64,000 nt of DNA, taken from assembly GCF_001457415.1 (NCBI RefSeq), contig NZ_LN881724.1, forward strand, positions 930,001-994,000. Direction: 5' to 3'. Source of the DNA: Gorillibacterium timonense. Its GTDB lineage: Bacteria > Bacillota > Bacilli > Paenibacillales > NBRC-103111. Of this stretch, positions 1 through 8,000 are shown one piece after another. Every line of letters starts with the position of its first letter. Within the stretch, counting starts at the first letter, position 1. The notes under the pieces are model-generated. The model was given only the letters and a program-made list of their open reading frames with translations. It was not told the DNA's origin and made no database searches. The translations under genes and the position numbers were made by a program.

Positions 1-285
1 ATCGGTGATGGTGCATGGATCATACCCGCCTACTTGGATGGCGTTGATGACGTACTTGGCGCCGCGCAGCGCCTCCTTCCGATCGTGGTATGCCTTGATG
101 GAACAAGTGCTCTTCGAGGATTTGCGAATGTTCTTGAGCATCGCCTCCGAGTCGGACAGCCGCTCGTGATCGATGTCGAATAAGGCGAGCTCGAAGTCCT
201 GCAGCGCCGGTGTCCTCATGCAGTCGCCTAGGACGTTTTTGGCAAATACGGTACTGCCCGCTCCGAGAAAGACGATTTTGTTCAT
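1..285 (-). CDS. melA: GH4 alpha-galactosidase (NAD-dependent), N-terminal part
   Basis: The gene runs off the left edge, so only the first 95 residues are visible. They begin MNKIVFLGAGSTVFAKN, the Rossmann-type dinucleotide-binding start of glycoside hydrolase family 4, and continue with a D-x-D-x-x-R-L stretch typical of the MelA branch. Family 4 enzymes use NAD and a divalent metal to hydrolyse alpha-galactosides such as melibiose in the cytoplasm. The ATG is preceded by GGAGGT about six bases upstream. The gene is divergent from an AraC-type regulator, the usual arrangement for an inducible sugar-use locus. A GH4 alpha-glucosidase or alpha-glucuronidase is possible because the discriminating residues are outside the window. 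Confidence 0.85.
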   Translation of the reverse strand, partial: MNKIVFLGAGSTVFAKNVLGDCMRTPALQDFELALFDIDHERLSDSEAMLKNIRKSSKSTCSIKAYHDRKEALRGAKYVINAIQVGGYDPCTITD

Positions 286-420
286 CGGATCTACCTCCGT
301 TAGTTTGTCTTCTTCATTCCTCTTTCAATGTACTCCAAACCGTTCTCTCAAGGTATGGGAAGAACAAGCAGGAATATGGAGGAATGTAGCGAAAACTTGA
401 GGAGATGAGGAGGGCGTGCC

Positions 421-1332
421 ATGGTTGCCGAGCATAAACGATTTCAGATTAGTATCCATTCAGGGGCGAGCAGCGGAGAGATGTCCGTCCTGTTCAGCGG
501 CATGGCGGAGCCACAGCCCGGCCATTCCATTGGTCCCGCCATTCACGATTATTTCCTGATCCATACCGTTTTGAGGGGAGAAGGGGTGTTCGAGACAGGG
601 GGGAGAAGGTACCCGTGCTCCGAGGGAGATACGTTCGTGATCTTTCCGGGCGTTCTTTTCCGCTATGAGGCGGGACAGGAGGAACCTTGGCAGTACTGCT
701 GGGTCGCCTTCAAGGGGAGCCGCTCCCGCTCGATTCTGGACGAGCTCGGCATCATTCCGGAGAATCCGGTCATCCGCCATTCCGGCGGTCCGCTCGTACG
801 CGCTCTCTATAAGCAATTGCGGAGCAGCTTGAAGCGGGAAGACTCCGACGCGCTTGCCGACCTGGAAGCGTCGGGAATTCTACGGCTTCTGCTCACCCGC
901 TTCGGCGAGGCGAGTCTTGCGGCGACTCCGGTACCGGAACGGCCGTTGGCTGAATCGGACCGCAGGCTGGACCGGATCATCAGCTGGCTGCTGCTGCAAT
1001 ATGCCCAGCCGATCTCCATTCAGCAGATTGCCGATACGTTCGGCTATCACAGGACTCATCTGTCAAGGATCTTCAAGGAAAAGACCGGATTATCTCCGGC
1101 CCGATTTCTCTTGAAAGTACGAATGGAGAAGGCGAAGCAGCTTCTTAGCACCGCATTGACCATCACGGAGGTCGCAGCATCGGTGGGTTATGCGGACCCC
1201 CTGTATTTCTCCAAGCAATTCCATCGCTGGGCAGGGAAGTCCCCCACGGATTATAGAAGCTCGCAGGCTTCTGTCGCTCCAAGGGTGAATCCAGCCTCAT
1301 CGCGGGACCGAAGTTCCGGTTCAACAGCATGA
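421..1332 (+). CDS. AraC family transcriptional regulator
   Basis: This 303-residue protein has a cupin-like N-terminal sensing half (about residues 20-110, with HTVLRGEGVFETGG and a GDTFVIFPG strand-turn) and a C-terminal double helix-turn-helix DNA-binding domain (about residues 185-285), including ISIQQIADTFGYHRTHLSRIFKEK in its first half and VGYADPLYFSKQFHRWAGKSP, the AraC signature, in its second. The start is set by GAGGAGGG upstream of ATG 421. It is divergent from the alpha-galactosidase gene 135 bases away and probably activates it when an alpha-galactoside binds the cupin domain, as in the RafR/MsmR group. The ligand is inferred from context only. Confidence 0.9.
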   Translation: MVAEHKRFQISIHSGASSGEMSVLFSGMAEPQPGHSIGPAIHDYFLIHTVLRGEGVFETGGRRYPCSEGDTFVIFPGVLFRYEAGQEEPWQYCWVAFKGSRSRSILDELGIIPENPVIRHSGGPLVRALYKQLRSSLKREDSDALADLEASGILRLLLTRFGEASLAATPVPERPLAESDRRLDRIISWLLLQYAQPISIQQIADTFGYHRTHLSRIFKEKTGLSPARFLLKVRMEKAKQLLSTALTITEVAASVGYADPLYFSKQFHRWAGKSPTDYRSSQASVAPRVNPASSRDRSSGSTA

Positions 1333-1391
1333 ATGCAGCTTGAATCGTCAAGGAGTCGCAATTCCAGTCCCACTGCTTGAACACAGCCGAT

Positions 1392-2051
1392 TCATTTAGG
1401 GATATCGATTCGGTTGTCCGCTAGAAACTTGGTTAGGTCATAAGGAAGCACGATGAGATGCATGCGGGACTGATCATCAATGAACAACAGCCGATGCGGC
1501 CCGCCAGTTGATTCCGCAAACAAGAACAGCTCCCGAACCTGTCCCTGGTACCAGGGCTTGTTCACTTGGACGGGGGGAATCAAGGCGATACGCAGACCGA
1601 TTCCGCTATGCGGCTCAAAGGCCAGCTCTCCAGCCTTGCCCGAACCGGCGTCCAGCCAGCGGATCGCTTCCTGGCGCAGGCTGTCGGTAACGGGGATGAG
1701 CCGGATGACCTGCTCCATCTTCACATCGAACAGCTCAGCATCAGGGATCGTCATTGGTGTTGCCGAAGCGGAGGGGGCCGGAGCCGGCGATGGAACGGAT
1801 TCGGCTCCGACACCGATGATACGGCCGGCACAGAATCCAGTCGAAGGGATTCCCATGGTGATGATCAAGACGGTGAGGATGCCGGTCAAGAGGGTAAGGA
1901 GATGCGGGTTGCGAGCGGAGAATCGGCTTCGATGAACGGACCTGTCCGATATCGCTGATACATATCGGGCCTGCCTCCTTGCGGCTGCGCCTTCTTTCCT
2001 AAGGTGTTGGAGTGAATGTAAAAGGAATCGGTGCTTGTATGTAGGGGTCAT
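1392..2051 (-). CDS. Membrane-anchored protein of unknown function, start doubtful
   Basis: I do not recognise the family. From ATG 2051 it would be 219 residues with a basic N-terminal region of about 50 residues, one hydrophobic segment (LLTLLTGILTVLIITMGI), a Pro/Ala/Ser linker (PSPAPAPSASATPM) and a mixed alpha/beta C-terminal domain of about 110 residues ending RIDIPK. This suggests a single-pass protein with an extracytoplasmic domain. The start is a problem. A strong AAGGAGG at 1974-1980 serves ATG 1963 in another frame, which reads MYQRYRTGPFIEADS and stops after 25 codons. The ATG used here has only a GGAG site. The true protein may start at 1963 and shift frame near 1900-1930. Confidence 0.5.
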   Translation of the reverse strand: MTPTYKHRFLLHSLQHLRKEGAAARRQARYVSAISDRSVHRSRFSARNPHLLTLLTGILTVLIITMGIPSTGFCAGRIIGVGAESVPSPAPAPSASATPMTIPDAELFDVKMEQVIRLIPVTDSLRQEAIRWLDAGSGKAGELAFEPHSGIGLRIALIPPVQVNKPWYQGQVRELFLFAESTGGPHRLLFIDDQSRMHLIVLPYDLTKFLADNRIDIPK

Positions 2052-2341
2052 ATTCGCGCTCCACTTCGGATAGAGTTGGATTCTCCGTACAAGGAAACTC
2101 TGACATCGGGTAACCACCATTGGGCGATATTGGATTACTAATAGTATGGGAAACTTAGCATGGAAACTTTCACCCTGCCACATACCCTTTCACAAAAATT
2201 TGACGATAAGGTTGTCCTTTTCCTCCTTTTTTACACTATAAAGGGCATGAGAACGAGAGAGCGTAGCAAACGTTCGTTGAGGGCTCCGGACGAATGCCAC
2301 ACGCGACTCAATCTCAACCACTATAGAGGAGGGATTTTCTT

Positions 2342-2965
2342 ATGGCTTTTAGTTGTGCCACGAAAGCAAATGGTTCGCAGTTGGATGTGGATACCTTCAT
2401 CAATGTTTATGGCAAATACGCGAGCTGGGCCAGCGGGGCAACCAAGCTTCCGTACGCATTAATCCTTATTCAATTTGCCCATGAGAGCAATTGGGGCAAG
2501 GCAAATATTGGCACTCCCTACAACAACCCCGCTAATTACGGGGTAAGCGGACCCAATAATCCTTATAGCAATATCTGCTTCGGGACAAGCAGCGGGTACA
2601 TCGTCCCCATGACCTCGACCAGCAAATTTAAGGTGAATGCGGTGGATGGAAGCGACAGAACGGCAGCGAAGTACGTCTTGGATGCCTACAAAAATGGGTA
2701 CACCGTTCCTGCCACCAATCGGTATGGCTCGGTCCCGGGAGCGGGCACCAAGCTGGCCGCCGGGTTTCAGGCAGCGTGTGCGGCAATGGGGGCGATGGGC
2801 TGGGCTGAAAGCTACTATTACAACTCCGGTTCCACCAATGTTCCGAAGACCGCCGGCAATATTCTCATGCGCTGGTATGACCTTTATCTGAAAGGCAAGA
2901 TTGCAGATACGACGATCGGTTCGAATACGGTCCCGTCCTGCTGCGATTTTCCGCCGGAAACGTAA
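2342..2965 (+). CDS. Glucosaminidase-like (lysozyme-fold) protein
   Basis: This 207-residue protein carries PYALILIQFAHESNWGKANIG at about residues 38-58, matching the catalytic-glutamate helix of the GH73/glucosaminidase (lysozyme-like) superfamily, in which a Q(A)xxESxWG motif precedes a substrate cleft. Downstream are YNNPANYGV and NILMRWYDLYLKGK, consistent with the same fold. There is no signal peptide or membrane segment, and the C-terminus ends with a Cys pair (SCCDF). GAGGAGGG lies eight bases before the ATG. The role is probably peptidoglycan or chitin-type glycan cleavage, but with no secretion signal it could be a spore, phage-derived or lysis-released enzyme. No phage genes adjoin it. 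Confidence 0.65.
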   Translation: MAFSCATKANGSQLDVDTFINVYGKYASWASGATKLPYALILIQFAHESNWGKANIGTPYNNPANYGVSGPNNPYSNICFGTSSGYIVPMTSTSKFKVNAVDGSDRTAAKYVLDAYKNGYTVPATNRYGSVPGAGTKLAAGFQAACAAMGAMGWAESYYYNSGSTNVPKTAGNILMRWYDLYLKGKIADTTIGSNTVPSCCDFPPET

Positions 2966-3160
2966 GCAACACAAACAAGCGGACTGACGGATTCGTCCGT
3001 TCGCGAGATGTTGCGACCCATTTGATGAACGAATCATCATACGAGAAGGGGAAGTTCCAAAAGCGGGTTCTCACCTGCTTGGGGAACGCCCCCTTCTTTT
3101 GTGAGTTCATCGAAGCCTGTTTGGCGAAGCTGGCGCTGCAAGCTCGAAAGGCGCTCCTAG

Positions 3161-3349
3161 AAATCTGACGGAAACAACGGTTGTACAGCACGAAAAACAC
3201 TCCCAAAAATTTAATGGAAGCAGCAGCTGTTAATAAGCTCAAAAAGGCGTATTTAAAATCTTACGGAAATGGATGCAGTTATTTCATTCGTATCCGAGTG
3301 AATATCGGCGATTGACCCCGATTAGCTGCGTGTATTTCCGCTAGAATTT
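3161..3349. repeat. Degenerate interspersed repeat, three direct units and one inverted
   Basis: Units starting AAAT(C/T)T..(A)CGGAA occur at 3161, 3207 and 3256 on the plus strand (steps of 46 and 49 bases), and an inverted unit occupies 3320-3349. The third and fourth units (AAATCTTACGGAAATGGATG and the reverse complement AAATTCTAGCGGAAATACAC) form a long imperfect inverted repeat with a CAGTTA/CAGCTA continuation. No coding potential is evident here on either strand. The element looks like a genome-wide non-coding repeat family rather than an insertion sequence. Confidence 0.65.
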
Positions 3350-3439
3350 ATATTCTCTATTAATCGATAAAATAGCGGTGATAGCCGCCGTTAGCGAAAA
3401 AGGAGCTTCGTCGCTAATCAACGTCAACAAGTAACCGGG

Positions 3440-3590
3440 CACAAGAAGGCCAGTGACAAGCGAGCAGGCGCAAGTAAGTGGACGCAAGAAGGCTAGAGCC
3501 GAGGAGGTTGACGACGAGTAAGGGTGCGCAAGAAGGCTAGAGCCGAGGAAGTTGACGTCGAGTAAGGAGGCACAAGAAAGCAATCGGCTT
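3440..3590. repeat. Tandem 43-44-nt intergenic repeat
   Basis: Units beginning CACAAGAAGG or CGCAAGAAGG start at 3440, 3483, 3527 and 3571, giving steps of 43, 44 and 44 bases. The units at 3483 and 3527 are nearly identical across their full length, sharing CGCAAGAAGGCTAGAGCCGA and then GG(A)(G/A)GTTGACG. The outer units are decayed. No long reading frame with a ribosome binding site covers them. Confidence 0.75.
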
Positions 3591-3856
3591 CCGAGTTGTT
3601 ACAGAGCAATGTGAGGGAGAAAAGCATGCGGTTCTTCCTAATCGATATGAATGCGCGTAACCCTTTCGTTGAGCCGATGAATCGTCTTCTTGGAGGACTA
3701 ACCATCTTTTTTTCATCGATCCCTCCTGCTAAGCTGAAGTGGCTCTCCTAACCCACAATTGACCATCCTGCATCTTGACATTATTGGAAAATGTTGCTTT
3801 TATGAGGGTGACGATCCACCCAGAACCCGGATGAAGGAGGATCGTCTGCTGGGAAC

Positions 3857-4882
3857 TCAAGGAGCGGTTACCGGGATGGCCTGATTGAAGTATTCGTCCA
3901 GGGTTACGCCTTGCTTGACAACCTCCTGGGCGAGCTCTTTACCCAGATAACGGATATGCCAAGGCTCATACATGTACCCCGTGATCTTCTCCGTACCTTT
4001 CGGATAACGGATGATGAAGCCATATTCAGAGGCATGCTTGGCGAGCCATTTGCCTTCCGCCGTCTCGCCGAATTTCTCGCTTAGCTGGTAATTGACACTC
4101 TTGCTCGATACGTCCATGGCGAGTCCCGTCTGATGCTCGCTTGTGCCTGCCCTCGCGCTGTAGCGGGAAGCTTCCGCTTCCCCATCCCGCTTGACATAAG
4201 CGTTGAACAGGGATTCCTGCGTCTTATAGGAACGATAGCCGGAGACGGCATACAGGATCACGCCGTCCTTCTTGGCTCCGGCGAACAACTTCTCAAGGGC
4301 GCCGGCCGCTTCCTTGCGCATCTTCCGCTTCTCCAGCTTTTCGCTGAAAGAGAAGCGGACGTTCGGCTCCACCAGATCGGCCGGAACATAATCCGCAGGA
4401 AGCTTCCGCGTTTTGTTCACCCAGACGGCAATCTCGGCGGGTTTGGCAATGGTCGTGACGGCATCGCCGGGCTTGGCAGTCGGCTTTGGCGAAGCGGCAG
4501 GCTTAGTCGTCGGTTTCGCCGTCGGCTTGGCAGAAGGAGTAACCGTTGGCTTTGCCGTCGGCTTCGCCGTAGGTTTCGCCGTTGGTTTAGCTGTAGGTTT
4601 GGCAGTGGACGTTCCCACAGAAGGCTTCGAAGAAGCCGCAACGCCGGATTTTACCGGTTGTGTGGATGGAGTTGCGGCTGGGCCTTTCGATGAATCCGAA
4701 GCTGATGCGGAAGGAATTGCGGACGGAGACACGCTTGCTGTGATGGGCGTTCCAGATACGATTTCATCCGGAGTAAGACTCACTGCATTCTTAGGGTGAG
4801 AGCAGCCTGCGGTCAACAGAAGAGCGCAGGCGAGCAAACTGAGTTGGTAAGTTGTTTTATAAGAAATGGGGAACACCTCCAT
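3857..4882 (-). CDS. VanY-type D,D-carboxypeptidase lipoprotein (peptidase M15B)
   Basis: This 341-residue protein trims terminal D-alanine from peptidoglycan stem peptides outside the membrane. It has a lipoprotein signal peptide with lipobox LTAGC (Cys27), a Ser/Ala linker, a long (A/T)KPT repeat linker (about residues 92-145), then the VanY domain. Zinc-site motifs are clear: SARAGTSEHQTGLAMDVSS (SxHxxGxAxD) and EPWHIRYLG. The KPT repeat is encoded with changing synonymous codons. ATG 4882 has an upstream GAAGG. A better site, GGAGGTG, sits six bases before an in-frame ATT at 4867, which would give a cleaner signal peptide beginning SYKTTYQ. It stands alone. Confidence in function is high, in the start moderate. 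Confidence 0.88.
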   Translation of the reverse strand: MEVFPISYKTTYQLSLLACALLLTAGCSHPKNAVSLTPDEIVSGTPITASVSPSAIPSASASDSSKGPAATPSTQPVKSGVAASSKPSVGTSTAKPTAKPTAKPTAKPTAKPTVTPSAKPTAKPTTKPAASPKPTAKPGDAVTTIAKPAEIAVWVNKTRKLPADYVPADLVEPNVRFSFSEKLEKRKMRKEAAGALEKLFAGAKKDGVILYAVSGYRSYKTQESLFNAYVKRDGEAEASRYSARAGTSEHQTGLAMDVSSKSVNYQLSEKFGETAEGKWLAKHASEYGFIIRYPKGTEKITGYMYEPWHIRYLGKELAQEVVKQGVTLDEYFNQAIPVTAP

Positions 4883-5024
4883 GATTGACCTTCAGGTTTT
4901 CTAATCGGTGCATGTGCAGGGAATGAGCAAGGATCTTGCCACGTACTTAAAGACGGATGAAACCGGGCAAAGGTTACACATGGGAACGAATTCGGGAGAC
5001 TGACTACCTTTTCCCGCCGCAATT

Positions 5025-5033
5025 TGGCATAAT
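5025..5033 (+). promoter_or_regulatory. Possible extended -10 promoter element of the glycosylation operon
   Basis: TGGCATAAT has the TGn extension plus a one-mismatch TATAAT and lies 36 bases before the TTG start at 5069. No good -35 is visible at 17 bases, which extended -10 promoters tolerate. Confidence 0.35.
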
Positions 5034-5068
5034 GGACGGAGAACGATCGAACGGAAGGGGAAGTTTTC

Positions 5069-8000
5069 TTGTTCAAGAAAGCACTCGGAATGCTGATGGC
5101 CGCTGTCCTTTTGGCGGCAGCTTTTCCAGGAAGTGCGGCTCACGCCGAGAATAATTTGCTGCAAAACGGCGGATTCGAGAGTGTAGGGGCCGGACAGCCG
5201 AGCGCCTGGACCCTCGATGTCTGGTCTGCGGGAGAGGACTATTCCCGTCTGACCATTCAACAAGATGTCGTACATACCGGAACTCATGCGGCACTCATCG
5301 AGAATATTCAACCCAATGATGCCAAATACGTGCAAAAGGTAGCGGTGGACGCCAATTCCGTGTACAAGCTGTCCGCCTATGTGCGCGTAGATCAAGCGGA
5401 CGCCGAGACGAAAGGCGCGAATATCTCCGTGCTCGGGATCGGCGATACCTCGGTGGACCTGAAATCGACGAACGGCACCTGGCAGCTGATCGAGCTGTAC
5501 GGAAAGACAGGCAAGAGCCAGAAAGAGCTGCAAGTGGCGGTTCGCCTGGGCGGTTACGGCAGCCTGACCAAAGGGAAGGCTTATTTTGACGACGCCAGCT
5601 TGACCAAGCTGAGCGCCGCTCCGGCTGGAGCGTCCGTCATCGATCTGGCACCCAAAGGCTCGGATATTCCTGATGCCGTCTCCGCTATGGGGATCGCCGG
5701 AGTATCGGCGTTGTTCGCCTTGCTCTATTTCTTTGTCTATCAGCGCTGGGTTCGACCACAACCCATCGGCGGCAGCCGGGAAAAGCGCCATTTCGGCCTC
5801 TTGTTCGCCGCGGCAGCGGTGACGGCACTCGTCCTCCGGTTTTATCTGGCTGTGAAATCGCCGGGATACGAGGTCGACGTCAATACGTTCAAAGCCTGGG
5901 CCAACAAAGCGGCCAGCGGAGGACTCGCTCATTTTTACGACGGGCAGTTTGCCGATTATCCGCCAGGCTATATCTATGTGCTGTGGGTGCTTGGTACTTT
6001 ACAGCAAGCCTTCCACATCGATTGGGCATCCAAATCGGCTCTGCTCTTAATCAAGCTTCCGGCTCTCATCGCCGATGTAGCTATCGGGTATTTGCTGTAC
6101 CGCGAAGGGGCGAAGCGGCTTAGTTCATCTGCAGGCTTCGGTCTTGCCCTGCTCTTCCTGTTTAATCCGGCGGTTCTCGTCAATTCGGCAGGCTGGGGTC
6201 AGATCGATTCCTTCTTTACGCTCGCTCTGCTCATCGCCCTGCTGCTGCTCGCAACTGACAAATGGGAGGGCTCTGCGGTTTTCTTCGCCATCTCCATTCT
6301 GATCAAACCGCAGGCATTGATCTTCACGCCTGTTTTTCTGTACCAGGCCATTCGCAAGCGGAAATGGACGCGGCTAGGCGCCTGCATCGCCATCGGGATT
6401 GGCGTGTTCCTCGTGCTTGTCGCCCCGTATTCCTTGAATCAGAGCAGTCCGCTGTGGATTGTCGATCTCTACAAATCGACGCTCGGCCAATATGCTTACG
6501 CCACGTTGAATGCCTTCAACGTTTATGCCTTGTTCGGAGCGAACATGGTTTCGGCCGATACCGGCTCTCCCTTGACCTACCAGATGGTCGGGAACGGGGC
6601 GATCGTGTTGACCGTGCTGATGTCGGCCTACTTCTTCTTCCGGAAAAAGACGGAGGGAGCGGACAAGCTGTTCTATACCGCGTTCTTCCTCATCTTCATG
6701 GTCTTCATGCTCTCGGCCAAGATGCACGAACGGTACCTCTTTCCGGCGCTCGCGCTCGTGCTGTTCGCTTTCCTCTTTTCCCGGGATCGGCGGCTCCTGC
6801 ATCTGTTCGCGGGCCTCAGCGTGACGCAGTACTTCAATGTGCATTACGTCCTGAAGAGCGCGGCGATCGGCCAGCCGCATATGGCGAAGCATGATGGCAT
6901 CCTCCTTGCCATCTCCTTCACATCCGTCCTTCTTCTTCTCTGGATGATCAAGATCGGTTACGACCTCTATATAACCGGGCGCAAGGTTCCAGTGGAGCCG
7001 TACCCGGAATACGACAAGCTTCCCGCCGAACTGACCGGAACTGCCTTGCTGCATTCGCCGGACAGCGGGGCAAACATGATGCGGTTTGCACGTCGCGACT
7101 GGCTCTGGATGGGCGTCATTACCTTGGCCTATGCGATCGTAGCGTTCATCAATCTCGGGTCCTTCCATTCGCCGGTGACGACCTGGCAGCCATCGTATGC
7201 CGGCTCCGCAGTTGTGGACCTTGGCGAAGTCCAGCAGATCGACCGGGTTAATACCTTCGGTGAGATCGGAACGGGCAAATTCCGCCTTGAATTTGCACAG
7301 GAGCCGGGCAGCTTCGGCAATGCAGTTACAGTCGAGAACACCTACACCAAGATCTTCTGGTGGAACGTTCAAGAGCTGAACGTAAAGGCTCGTTATGTGA
7401 AGGTGTCAGTGGAAGAATCGGGCTTTGCGCTGAACGAGATGGCCTTCTATCAAAAGGACAATCACACCCCGCTTAAGATCGCCTCCGTTCAAGAGGATGC
7501 CGAGCATCCTGCCACCCGGGGCAATGCTTCCTTCCTCTTCGACGAACAGAAGGATGCGGTCTATCAGCCGACATTTATGAATCAAACGTATTTCGACGAA
7601 ATTTATCATGCGCGGACCGCTTATGAGCATCTCCATATGATGAAGCCTTATGAAAATACCCATCCGCCGCTCGGCAAATTGATCATGGCGGTCGGCATTT
7701 GGCTGTTCGGCATGAATCCGTTCGGCTGGAGAATCGCGGGAACCTTGGTCGGCATCCTGATGATTCCGCTCATGTACGTGTTTGCCAAGCAGCTCTTCGG
7801 ACGTACGGAATATGCGTCCCTTGCGGCGCTCCTCATGGCGGTCGATTTCATGCACTTTGCTCAGACGCGCATTGCGACGATCGACTCCTACGGTGTATTC
7901 TTTATCATGCTGATGTATTATTTCATGTATCGGTATTACAGCATGAGCTTCTATAAGGTTCCGCTCCGCAAGACGCTCCTCCCGCTCTTCCTCTCCGGTC

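Larger units (their letters stand above)
2966..3856. other. 890-base gene-free gap holding repeats
   Basis: No credible gene lies between the glucosaminidase-like gene and the vanY-type gene. The gap holds the two repeat groups listed separately. The remainder shows only short frames without ribosome binding sites. The sequence around 3350-3430 contains further short palindromic pieces such as TAGCGGTGATAGCCGCCGTTA. Confidence 0.6.

Noticed and set aside
2342..2965. Prophage remnant
   Set aside because: The glucosaminidase-like gene has no phage neighbours such as holin, tail or integrase genes, so a phage origin cannot be supported.
3440..3590. CRISPR array
   Set aside because: Repeats are near-identical over their whole length with no variable spacers, and no cas gene is near.
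4133..4693. Plus-strand frame of 186 codons opposite the vanY-type gene
   Set aside because: Shadow of the KPT-repeat codons; it has no ribosome binding site and an Arg-rich composition.
6374..7372. Minus-strand frame of 332 codons
   Set aside because: Lies fully opposite the membrane glycosyltransferase gene, without start signals or recognisable domains.
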